Origin: Allomyces macrogynus ATCC 38327
Lineage: Eukaryota > Blastocladiomycota > Blastocladiomycetes > Blastocladiales > Blastocladiaceae
NCBI GenBank assembly: GCA_000151295.1
Contig: GG745364.1
Coordinates: forward strand, 18,396 to 82,395
Direction: 5' to 3'
DNA: 64,000 bases
In this document: in pieces, positions 45,201 through 55,237 of the stretch
Numbering within the stretch: the stretch's first letter is position 1
Layout: each line of letters begins with the position of its first letter
Position numbers and translations under genes: made by a program
The notes under the pieces: generated by a model
Told to the model about the DNA's origin: nothing
Seen by the model: the letters and a program-made list of their open reading frames with translations, nothing else
The model's database searches: none

Positions 45201-46167
45201 GGTTGGTTACAAGAACGAACGAGGCTCGAGACGAAGGGTGCCGGGAGGGACGGGAGTCGGGGGAGAGAGAGAGCGCTTTGGCGGGCGCAGGCAGCTTCAT
45301 GTAGCAAAGGGACGACTAGGCTTGGGCGCGCGGCCCCAAGGCTCATTTCATGCCCGCGGAGGCGCCCGTGATGAACCTCTCCGTGAGCATTTCGAAGCGG
45401 ATTTTGCCTCGAAAGTGACCATGGTTTCTGGCTGGGTTCGGGTTCAGGGATGGTGGGTACGGGCAGGCAACTTAAGGGGACCAAACTTTGTCGCGACGAT
45501 GGTCCCTGAGACGGCGTGACGCGGCGGCAGGGATGAGGCGGTCGTGATGGACGGGACGGGAGCACGGCAGGGCCAGCGCAGAGCGCGAACGCGCCGTCGA
45601 CGGAAAAGTGCGAGGCCGAGGAGCAAAAGGAGGAAGTGGAAGTGGTGGTGCGACGCGTCGCGCGGGAAGGTGCAGAGATCAATTGCAGAGATCACTCGCG
45701 CGATCGCCGCGACAAGCGCTTTCCTCAGCGGCGACTTCCACCCCGCGCAGCGTGCTGGTGGGGACGAGCATCCCACATTCTCGCTCTTGGAGTCTCGTCG
45801 ACCCAGAGCTGCTGGGAAATAGGTATTTCATTGTCGGTGCGCGTGTTGAGGGCTCGAAAGAGAGGGCCTCGCTTTCGTGTCCCAGCCGTTGGGCATCGCG
45901 AGCGGTGCAACCCAAGCCCCTCTGACAACAGGCGGCGTGACAAGCGCGCAATGATCACCTTTGCTGCCCGCCTGTCCCTGCCCAATCCTTGGCCACCACC
46001 GCCAATCCGTCCATCCACATCCGCCAGATTCCTGACCAACGCAGATCAGTCAGCAACAAGGCGTGCACCAGAAGCGCAAATCCACCAGCACCGGTCCAAC
46101 CGTCAAGATCCACACCGACTGCCCGGCCACCTGCTTCAGCTGCATTCTCCCCGCCGCACCAGCAAGC
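45201..46167. other. Divergent region, NDUFA4 / TTC27, with unexplained coding-like segments
   Basis: The gap holds both promoters. On the minus strand, two stretches look coding: GTIVATKFGPLKLPA around 45465-45510, and KIRFEMLTERFITGASAGMK ending at a TGA at 45345-45343. They could be joined by a 53-bp GTACCC..GAG intron, but I find no start or upstream exon, so I do not call a gene. Confidence 0.35.
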
Positions 46168-48680
46168 ATGATCGCTGCAAGCCCGGATCTGCTGCTCGTC
46201 AACCTCGCGCCCGCAGCGCTCGGCGACTGGGACGCGCGCCTCGTCAACGGCGAGTACCTGGCCGTGCTCGCCGCGTTCCTGCCCGCCGACTCCACCCCGG
46301 CCGAGCCGTTTGCCGGTACGGCCGCGCTCTGATCTCGCCGCTCAACGACCCAACATTCATCACGCCCAAAAAATCACGCGCCCACAGATGCCCTTTCAGC
46401 TCTGTCCGCTGCCCTCGCTGCACCCCGCGCGCGGCTGCACGTCGCGCTCGCGTCCCTGCTCCTCTTCGTGCAACTCAACTGGACGGGTCCGGATTTGCCC
46501 GAGTCGACCACCCTCCCGTCCATCTTCACGCACGACGCCGACGCGCTCGCGCAGCTCACGGCGGACGGCGAGCCGGCGTACCACCGGACCCGCTTTCCCG
46601 CGCTTCTCGCTGTCGCCCTGACCCTCCTGTGCGCACCGTACAAGGCTGCCGACGTGTGCGCGACAGCTAACTGGTGGCACGCGCGCGCCGTGCGGTTGCA
46701 GCAGCAGTTACTTGATAACCCGGCGGCGAGTTTGCGCGACGTGCAGCTCGACCTGTTGACCCGAGTCTCCGCCGAAGTGCCGGAATTGCACGCTCTGCGC
46801 GCGGTGTTGGAACTGGAAATCGCGCTGGCGTACCAGCAGTACAAGGACGACCGCGACGCGGTGGAGCACTTGGAAAAAGCGCAGACGGCGTCGGGGTTGA
46901 AATTTGAAGTGTCGGGATTGCTCGGTCGGCGCACGCGGTTCCAGGAGAACAGTATCACACAACTGGTGGTCTTGGCCGAGTCGGCGCGCGTCGACGAGGT
47001 CAAGGAGGTCGGGGTCAAGACGTTGGCGTTGAATGACGATACGGTGCTCGAAAAGCCGAAACTCGAGGGGGATACGGCGCGGGCGACGCAAAACTTGAGT
47101 GTCTTGGACCAGTGCATTTTGTTGAGTTACTGGTATGCATCCCTCTTCTCTGTTTGTTTGCGCGAAGCGATCGATGTGCCTATTCTGACCAGTTGCACAG
47201 CGAGCACGTCAAGAACACGAACCCAGCCGACGAAATCACGACCGAGCAAATGTTCCCGTTTGTGCGGCGCATTCTCGAGAACCCCAACAACTGGACCGTG
47301 CACTCGATGGCCCTCCTGCTCCGTTCGCGACTCGAATCCAACAAGACGCGCACCGTCGAGCGCGCGGCCCTGCAAATCCAGGCGCTCGTCGACCAAATCC
47401 CACGGTGCGACGTGACCAAGGACGACGCGCCCGTGTCCGTTCGCCTGCAACCGATTTTCGCCGTTTCAACGCCGACGCGGTGGGCGCTCGAGGCCGAATT
47501 GGCCGATAAGATGATGAGTCTTGGCGTCGTCCGGACCGCGCTCGATATTTTCGAGCGGCTCGAATTGTGGGAAAAGGTGGTCGTCTGCCACATGCTCACA
47601 GAACGCAAGGATAAGGCCGAGGCGCTCGTGTTGCAGTTGTTGGAAAAGACGCCCAAGGACCCGAAATTCCTGTGCATGCTCGGCGACATTCGCACGGACC
47701 CGTCGCTCTACCAGGAGGCATGGGACGCGTCGAACGGCCGGTTCTCGCGCGCGATGCGAGCGCTCGGCGGGCACCACTACAAGGCCGGGCGGCATGCCGA
47801 GTCGGTCGACTGCTGGCTCAAGGCCTTACGCATCAACCCGTTGTTTGACGACGCCTGGTTCATTTGCGGGTGTGCGGCGCTACACGTTGAGAACTGGGAT
47901 GTCGCGATCGAGTCGTTTTCGCGGTGCACGGCACTCGATTACGAGAATGCCGAGGCCTGGAATAACTTGGCCACCGTGTATTTGCGGCAGAAGCGCAAGC
48001 CGGAAGCCTACCGCGCACTACAACAGGGGATCAAGGCCAAGTACGACTCGTGGAAAATGTGGACGAATTACATGTACCTCGCGGTCGACTTGGGCCACTT
48101 GGACGAAGCGATGCAGGCTATGACGCGCGTCCTCGAAATTCGCGGCAAGAACGCGCGTGGGAACGCTGAGCTCGAAGCGTCCGCGCGTGCGTCGGCCGAC
48201 GCGCTCGTCGATGCCGAAGTGTTGCGCATGATTGTGGACGGGATCTTGCGACTGCATGCTGAGCAGGCCGTTCCGAAACGGATCGTGCGGTTGCGCGAAT
48301 TGGTCGCGCTCGCGACCGAGGTCGGCGCGACCAACGCTGGTGCGTGGAAGATCGCCGCGTACTTCTACACGCAGACGGGCGCGCCGAGGGAGGCGATTGA
48401 TGCGCATGTGCGTGCGTACCGGTGCGTCGCCAAGGACCGGTACTTGGAGTACGCGCAGTTTGAGGCCGCGGTTGATGCGGCTACCGAGTTGTTTGAGGCC
48501 TACCGCGACTTGGGCGAGCGTGAAGTCGAGGAAAGTGGGGAGATGGCCTGCGCCGATTGGGTCTACCAGAGCAAGCTGATTGTGCGCGCGTTGTTGGGCC
48601 GCGGTAAGGATTTCGAGGGCGAGGCCGCGTACGACAAGGTCCAGGAACTCATGGCTGAGATCAAGGACCTGTCGCGGTGA
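46168..48680 (+). CDS. TTC27: TPR protein TTC27/EMW1
   Basis: Exons are 46168-46315, 46388-47132 and 47201-48680 (introns GTACGG..CAG and GTATGC..CAG), 790 aa, near the usual 840. The start MIAASPDLLLVNL has an in-frame continuation upstream, but the ATG at 46168 begins the conserved part. Diagnostic sequences are FVRRILENPNNWTVHSMALL, FAVSTPTRWALEAELADKMM, LGVVRTALDIFERLELWEKV and FLCMLGDIRTDPSLYQEAW. TPR units follow: SVDCWLKALRINPLFDDAWF and AEAWNNLATVYLRQKRKPEA. Yeast Emw1 is essential and affects cell-wall integrity; in animals TTC27 acts as a co-chaperone in assembly of large complexes. Confidence 0.93.
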
Positions 48681-48796
48681 TTTCGAGACGAGTGCGATTG
48701 GAGGAGCGAGAACAGTTTTTTTTTGTCTGTCTTTGGTTGCATGCGTCCACAATCTATCTATCTATCCGAATACATACGATTTAGCACGATCTCCAC

Positions 48797-50218
48797 CTAC
48801 TCCACCACACCCGACACTGATACACTCCCTTCCTCTGCCGCAACCGCCGCCATTTGCTGCTGTCGCCGGCGCTCCTTGCGCCGCTCCACCGAATAGACCC
48901 ACTCGAACGCCGTCTCTGTTACCAAAAATGCAGCCGAAAGCAGCGACAACGCCGCGACCTGAATCCGAGCCGGAATCGCATCCACCAAAACGACGGTCAA
49001 GAACGCCGTCCAACCGCCGAGGAAGAGCAGGACCAGCACCCGCATCGCGCGCATCACGGGAGCCGCACGAACGCCCGTCGCTGAATCGGAGCTGTCAGTC
49101 GACGTCGACGACGCGCACGCGACTTGCGGTAACGTCGTTGGCGGCGGGCTCAGTACGTACGACGCGCTCGCCAATGCAGGGACCGAGCCCGGCGCGGGCG
49201 CAGGAAATTCGGATGGCGGTGGTGGCAGTGGGATCGGTCGTGGCGGACTCGTCGATCGCGGTCCCGGGCGCGACGTTGACGTCGCGGGGCGCTGACCTTC
49301 CGCCTCGACTGGCGCAGGCGGGACCGGCGGCATCCAACTTGGCGCCGCAATCTCATCCGTATTCGGCGTGCCTGAAACACTTGTCGCTGCCGCGCCGCCA
49401 TTCCCCACGCGCGACGTGGACGGACCCGCGATCCCGCGCCCGCCGGGTCGGAACGCCGACGGCAGTGTCCCTCGCCTGCCGCCCATCCCAGTCGTCGCCG
49501 TCGACGACAACCGGCCTTTCGTCGGCCTCCTCCTTCGCTCGGGCACTGCCGATTCGACCCGGTGCGGTCTCGCACTGCGTAGTTCCGTGACCGTCGGCGG
49601 CGTATCCCCCGCGAGCGTGCCCAAGACCATTTCCAACGCCCACGACGACCCAAACGTGGCGAGGACGGGCAGGACGGCGAGCGGAGCCGCCGTCCATGCG
49701 GGGAACCGTAACGTCATCGCCCAATTTTCCGGGTCGTCGCGGCGGAGCGCGTCGACAACAACGAGCGACTCGACAGCGACGAGGACCAGCGCGCACAGGA
49801 CGTACGTGCCAACCAGGAACCGTTTCCGTAACGCGGGCGAGACGACAACGAGGCGCGCAACGCGGTGCGCGGTGGCCAGGGTGATCAGGATCGGCGACGG
49901 GGCCGTGGTCAGCAGGAGGGGCACGAGGTACGGCCATTTCCATCCCTCGGGGGGTGTGGAGTGGGTGACGAGTAACCGGACGGCGAGTGAGATTTGGTTG
50001 ATGCCGGAAATGCCGAGGAGGGCCGCGACCACGAGGAGGAGGAGGGCACGTGCGGTTTTCTTGCCGGGGATCCGGCGCACCCGGGGGAGGGTCGTATGGA
50101 GGGAGGCGAGCGCGAGGGCGAGGGTCATCGCGGAGAGGACGATCGTTGTCCATAGATTGCCGGGGCATGGTGGTGTGGGCGGGTCGGCGTCGAGCAAGCT
50201 GGCGGGATCTGGCGGCAT
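48797..50218 (-). CDS. Seven-transmembrane protein with proline-rich loop, hypothetical
   Basis: A single open frame gives 473 aa from ATG 50218; the frame is open farther upstream but that part is Arg-rich and without hydrophobic pattern. Hydrophobic helices fall at about residues 21-44, 57-84, 96-118, 135-155, 175-200, and two near the C-terminus (MRVLVLLFLGGWTAFLTVVL and VAALSLLSAAFLVTETAFEW). Between helices 5 and 6 lies a loop of about 190 residues rich in Pro, Ser and Arg. Seven helices with a long third cytoplasmic loop is the layout of a GPCR, but I see no conserved receptor motif, so the assignment stays open. The C-terminus is basic and Gln-rich. Confidence 0.65.
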   Translation of the reverse strand: MPPDPASLLDADPPTPPCPGNLWTTIVLSAMTLALALASLHTTLPRVRRIPGKKTARALLLLVVAALLGISGINQISLAVRLLVTHSTPPEGWKWPYLVPLLLTTAPSPILITLATAHRVARLVVVSPALRKRFLVGTYVLCALVLVAVESLVVVDALRRDDPENWAMTLRFPAWTAAPLAVLPVLATFGSSWALEMVLGTLAGDTPPTVTELRSARPHRVESAVPERRRRPTKGRLSSTATTGMGGRRGTLPSAFRPGGRGIAGPSTSRVGNGGAAATSVSGTPNTDEIAAPSWMPPVPPAPVEAEGQRPATSTSRPGPRSTSPPRPIPLPPPPSEFPAPAPGSVPALASASYVLSPPPTTLPQVACASSTSTDSSDSATGVRAAPVMRAMRVLVLLFLGGWTAFLTVVLVDAIPARIQVAALSLLSAAFLVTETAFEWVYSVERRKERRRQQQMAAVAAEEGSVSVSGVVE

Positions 50219-50543
50219 GGTTCTCGCGTTGGTGCTTGTGCGCGACCTTGGCGTGAGGCGACCGGACAGGATGGTCGAGAGTTGCACGACCGACCGAAGT
50301 GCTGTCGCGCGCGTACGAGCGGGTCGGGCTGCGTCAAGTCGCGCTGTGCAGAGGCGAGAGTGTTGGTCGCGATGTCGGACACGAGAGATGGGAGTACTTG
50401 AGTTGCCAGCTGAGCGAACCCGCTGCTCCCGCGTCATCTCGCTCCGGGTGCTTCCCCGGCGCGTGCACAGGCAGCGCGAGACGAACAATAAGCGCGCAGG
50501 CAGGGCGTAGAAGCGTGCGCGCATACGAGCGGCGCGCGCGCGT
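50219..50543. other. Short intergenic region
   Basis: Separates NAA38's 3' end from the seven-TM gene's start, same strand. Nothing recognised. Confidence 0.45.
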
Positions 50544-50959
50544 TTATTCTCCGTGGTTCGATGCGGGCGCGAGGTCCGCCTGGTCGACGAGCAGCGGAAG
50601 CGCGGCCACAGCCAAGGCCTCAACTTTCGTGAGGTGCTTGCCGGGCACCATGACCATGGCAACGTGGCGCTCGTCGCCTAACGAACGAACCGGGAGAACC
50701 ATTCGTCGGTCAAAAACGTCGGGTCGTACAAGGAACGGTCGGAAGAGCTGACCGGACCTTGCGGAGTGATCTCGACCGTTTCCGAGAGCACCAGGTTGCG
50801 GTCGCGGTCGGTGCACTTGAGCTTGCCCGCGAACACGCGGCCGTCGGTGACGTGCACGCGCAGGACTTGCTCGAGCAGCGCGTGCAAGGGCGTGGCGACG
50901 GCAGCGGGGCCAGTCGCTCGTGGTGGAACGGGTGGAGGGGTGATGCTGGTTGCTGCCAT
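50544..50959 (-). CDS. NAA38: N-alpha-acetyltransferase 38, NatC auxiliary subunit (LSM-domain protein)
   Basis: Exons are 50959-50758 and 50677-50544 (80-bp intron, GTCCGG..TAG), 111 aa. After an Ala/Pro-rich start, the Sm fold is clear: LLEQVLRVHVTDGRVFAGKL, KCTDRDRNLVLSETVEITPQ and, across the splice site, GDERHVAMVMVPGKHLTKVE. This is the Sm1 and Sm2 pattern of LSMD1/NAA38 (yeast Mak31). It binds Naa30 and Naa35 in the ribosome-associated NatC complex that acetylates Met-Leu/Ile/Phe N-termini. Intron retention would instead end the protein after RSLYDPTFLTDEW. Confidence 0.9.
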
Positions 50960-51413
50960 GGTCGGTCGGTTGGTCGGCAGAGATCACGCCGTTGATGGTG
51001 TTCTTGTCGCTTCGGATGCCCGACGCTGGCGCCGTTGATGTGCCGCGAGTCGTCGTGGTCCTCGTCGTGCGCCTGGTCGGCCGAGTTCTTGACTCGCAGA
51101 GGGGAAAAGGAGCAGAGCAGACAGCAAGCGACAGCAAACTGCAAGGGGCTGCAGCATCATGATGAGGTCCGACGAAAGTCCATCACTCGCATGATCGACA
51201 ACGGAACCGAAGCCAAGGCTGCAAAACCAGCTCTTTTGTCGCTCCGAAAATACTGCTCGCTATGATTCCGTTGCCGGTATAGTCTCAAAGTCGTTCTTCA
51301 CCCACCCTCAAGTCCACGTGCCCACGTCCCACGGCCTTCATGCATGACGACGGCCCTCTGCGTCGTCCTGCCCAGCATCCATACCAAGAGCATCTCCCAC
51401 GGCCTGCCCAGGA
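50960..51413. other. Intergenic region
   Basis: Upstream region of NAA38 and 3' region of the glycosyltransferase. No gene recognised. Confidence 0.45.
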
Positions 51414-52764
51414 TCACCGCGACTCTTGCACCCGCACGGCGATCCACATGTCGCCCAGTTGGCCCATCCGTTTGCCATGGCGTGCGAGCTCAACTGGTCA
51501 ACGAACACAAGGTCGCTGCTACCCGCCGCTTGCCGAATCGACCCCGGCAAGACGCGCGCCTTGGACACGGCGCGTTCCGTGGCAACAGTCGATGTACACA
51601 CGGACGCTGGGATCACATCATGCTTGTGCCCGTGCGGCCGCGGCGCAAGCACGGCAAACTGGTGCGCGCTAGGTTCGACCCACGTCGCGCCAAAGTCGGC
51701 GAGCCAGGTCCCGATCAGAGCTACGAAGTGGTGGAGAGGGTCGGTGAGGGCCAGTGAAATCGTAACACAAAGAAAGCAGAGCGCACGGACCGTTGTCGTC
51801 GACCGCCGTCGACCGCCACCAGTTGTCGGCCCCCTGGGCCGCAATCTCGTCAACCAAGTCACGCGAAATCAGAAACGCCGAGTCGCGCGCGGGCGCCCGG
51901 TTCGACCGTGCCGTTGCGCCCTGCGGCGTGGCCATGATCACGCGCGACGACGACCGGAGCAGCATCATCTACGTCGTGCCCGTTCGTCAAAAACGTCCTG
52001 CACCTACAATCAACCCCGAACCCGTTCCGTACCTGCGCGCGCAACTGCCCCGGATGCAACAATACATGGCTCTCCGCCTTCACGACCCAGTCCACATTCT
52101 CCGATGCGCTCTCCGCAATCGCCTGGAACATGGCGACCACGGGCGACGAGCCGCGCCCGGACCCACCAAGCATCGGCCGAATATCCGACTCGCCGCGGCG
52201 CCGTGCGAGCAACACCGGTTTTGCGTCCTCGGCAAAAAACACCAAACACATGCCGTGTGCTTTCAAGAGGCGCGCGTCGGCCCACGTCTCACGCACGACT
52301 TGCCGCGCCTCAATCTCGCGGTAGTCCCCGAGCCGCGTCGGGATTGCCACGACTAGGTCCACATTGGGGTCCTGGCACGCGACGGGGAGGTCGGCAGTCG
52401 GGTAGAACGCGCGGGCAGCACGGCCGCGTGGGGCGGTGGCAGCGCGACGTGCCGTTGGAGATGCGGCGCGAGTATCGGCGTTGCGGAAGAAGACGAGTGC
52501 GAGCGTGACGAGCAGGCCGCCGACGACGAGAAGGAACAGTGTGCGGCGCCGCCGGACGGGGTAGCTCGACCAGTAGCAATCCATGGCCGTGACACGCGCG
52601 ATTTTGGCACGGTCGGATGGTGACCAGTGCGCGTGTCTGCCAGTGCCGCCGCCGATGGGTAGCGTGGGGAAGCACCCGGGCGCGGCGCGGTCGGGCTTGG
52701 TCTTGCCGGACGTGTCCATTTCCTTGGGCAGTGCTCCGTGGCCGCATTCGAGGTCGTGGTCCAT
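51414..52764 (-). CDS. Type II membrane glycosyltransferase, GT31 (beta-1,3-galactosyltransferase)-like
   Basis: Exons are 52764-52066, 51968-51791, 51720-51598 and 51493-51414 (introns GTATTG..TAG, GTCCGT..TAG, GTACAT..CAG), 359 aa. A cytoplasmic stretch with RRRRT precedes a signal anchor (LFLLVVGGLLVTLALVFF, about residues 82-99), the Golgi type II layout. The lumenal domain has DLVVAIPTRLGDYREIEARQ then VVRETWADARLL, the GT31 R-x-x-I-R-x-T-W type motif. AESASENVDWVVKAESHMML occupies the place of the K-x-DDD metal site, and GTWLADFGATWVEP that of the family's E-D-V-x-x-G block. The Asp-rich motif is therefore altered to KAESH, and activity is uncertain. The start could also be at 52842. 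Confidence 0.68.
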
Positions 52765-53190
52765 GATTACGATGTGGAAAGTGGGGATGAAGAGTGGTGG
52801 AGGTTGGCAGGCAAACGGGTTGGCCGCTGGAGAGGGTTGCAAGAAGTGCCGAGGGCGTCGCGCGCAGCAGGAAAAACAGACGACGCGTCGTCGTCGTCGT
52901 CGTCGTCGTCAAAGTCTGAGCGTTTCGTTGCTGCCGGTTGCAAGTGGCTGCGGGCGGGTTGGGTCGCTACGCTTGAGATCAGCGCTTTGCAGCCGACAAA
53001 AGCCGGCCAAGGTGAAGATTAGCGTGATGTTGATCAAAGCAGCTCATGCTTGTTCATTCGAATGATGGCTGTGACAGGTTTTCATTAATCAAGCAGCCCC
53101 TGCCTAAACCACACCACCGGCCCAAGTGGCCCAGCAACTCCGCGCTGCTTTGATCCTCCTTTTCGAGCACGTCCTTCGAGAATCCTCACC
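52765..53190. other. Divergent promoter region, glycosyltransferase / RPLP2, with CGT repeat
   Basis: Includes a CGT trinucleotide run at about 52884-52911. Pyrimidine-rich sequence precedes the ribosomal protein start, as expected for such genes. Confidence 0.5.
52884..52911. repeat. CGT trinucleotide microsatellite
   Basis: About nine uninterrupted CGT units in the divergent promoter region. Confidence 0.85.
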
Positions 53191-53985
53191 ATGAAGCACA
53201 TCGCCGCCTACCTGCTCGCCGTCCTCGGTGGCAACGCCTCGCCCTCGGCCGCCGACGTGTCGAAGATCCTCGCCGCCGTTGGCGTCGACGCCGACTCGGC
53301 CCAGCTCAACAAGGTTATTGCTGAGCTCGACGGCAAGAACGTCGAGGAGGTCTGTAACCAGCACACTGCGATCTCGATTTTCATGACCAGCACCACCGCA
53401 TTCGGCCACGCACGTTCGACCCGGCACCGTTCATTTCGCGCTCGCACGAATGCCTGTGGAAACGCTGCTCGAAGGCGTTTCATCGGTGCCGGGTTGCTCG
53501 TGGCCGAGTTGCCGCTTTTTGCCCCAACGCCAACGGATGGACGGGCGTGACTACCTCGGTGGTCCACCGATTCGTGCCGACCGGCCTGCTCCATCCGTTG
53601 CAAATCGGCGCAAATCGCTGTGGAAACGCTCTCCAAATCGTCCATGTGGGGAATTGCTGCCCGAATTTGCGATGCTGACCGAAATGCCGCTCGTTGTCCC
53701 TTCCCTCTCGCACGCACGATTTTCGTTCCTCTTTCCACCAGGTTATCGCCGAGGGCATGACGAAGCTCGCCTCGGTCCCGTCGGGTGGTGCCGCTGCTGG
53801 TGCCGCTGCCGGTGGTGCCGCCGCCCCGGCCGCTGCCGCGGAGGCTGCCCCCGTCGAGGAGGAGAAGGAGGAGTCGGACGACGACATGGTGCGTTTGCTC
53901 GCAATTTTGGCCCTTGTTGGCGCTGAACGGACTACTGACGAGTCTTTTTTCCACGATTTTCCAGGGCTTCGGTCTCTTCGACTAA
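53191..53985 (+). CDS. RPLP2: 60S acidic ribosomal protein P2
   Basis: Exons are 53191-53349, 53742-53888 and 53965-53985; introns 392 bp (GTCTGT..CAG) and 76 bp (GTGCGT..CAG), 108 aa. The protein starts [20 protein letters not shown] and continues [20 protein letters not shown]. An Ala/Gly hinge and an acidic tail ([11 protein letters not shown]) follow, joined by the last exon to GFGLFD, the universal P-stalk C-terminus that contacts elongation factors. P1/P2 dimers bind P0 in the GTPase-associated centre. The first intron is about five times longer than typical for this window. The last exon encodes only six residues. Confidence 0.97.
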
Positions 53986-55237
53986 GCGATCTAGTCGGCC
54001 GAGAATGTTGCGGTTGCGCACGGGTCTTTGTCCGACCGGTCGCATGCCAATACACTTTTTTGAAACACATCGCTCTGTCGTTTGCGATCTTTCGTGCGAT
54101 TCCTCGAATCGGTCAGCACGCCCGCGTGCGCATCGCTGTCTTGCTTCTTTCTTGATCCCTGGTTTGGGCACAACACCGTTCTGCTTCGTCTACGTCTCGA
54201 CCCTCGTCCGCGGCTTGCTTGCCAGGTGTGCGAGTGGTTCTCGAATTGCAACGGCGCTCGATCCATGAACTCGTCCCCAATCCGTTCACGGTTCCATCCC
54301 GACTCTACTTGCAACTTGCAAGCGCATCGTGCAATCTCGGACCCCGCTTCACCCTTCCTTCCTGCTGCTTTGCACTGGCGGTTGGGTTGCACATCCGTCG
54401 TCACTCTGCAACGGAGGAAAGTTTGATTTGGGGGGGAATTTCAGGAGGCAGATATCGTCGTTTTTGCGAGCTGAGAAGCAGAGCAGCAGCGCAAGCTGTT
54501 GCGAGATGGAGCACGATTACCAGCACAATATATTGCGGTCACATGTGTAATAAATCTGCATCCACCGCACTTTGGCAAACGTCCGAACACTTCAAATCGT
54601 TCAGCACACCAGCCGTTCCCAAGCGCGCCGTGAACCATGGCTCGCACCAAGTTGCAACTGGCCGCAATCCGCCTCGGCGCGCATAATATCCAGCTGGATA
54701 GCGCCAGATCACGGCTCGAGATGACTTGCTTCTCCTCCCTGGCTGCTCCTCCACCACCACTTCTGTGCTGATTTGCGGCCGACTCGCACGCTACGCAATT
54801 CCTAGACGCCCGTCCCTTTGACTGGCCCCGCTCCACTCTTGCCCACCCGCCCACCCTTCCACGCGGACCCTTTGATCCGCCCGCCCAACTTGGCGCCGCC
54901 CTCGACTCCAGCCCGACTCGGGTGATCCAGCTGACCGACCGACCGACCGACCGACTTGCCCACTCGCGACACCCCCGACGTGATTCTCGCTTCGATTCGT
55001 TTCGTTTTTCCCCGGCGCGGCCTCTGTCGTCGCCGCCGTAGACTGCCGGCTACTTGCGCTCGACGCCTGCATTGCGTCTCGTTTGCTCGGCCTGCCCATC
55101 AATCAACCCGCGGCTGCTTCATTTTGCTTGCCGCCCGTCCGGCCGCCCGTGCATTCTTTCCCGCTCTCGCGCGCTCGGTCCTCTGTCGACTTTCTCCTCT
55201 CCGCTCTTCAACCACCCGCCGCGTGCCCCGCACCACC
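53986..55237. other. Intergenic region between RPLP2 and CFAP210
   Basis: About 1.25 kb with no convincing gene. A short GACC/CCGA tandem (about 54930-54955) and a pyrimidine-rich stretch before the CFAP210 start are the only patterns I noted. Confidence 0.45.
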
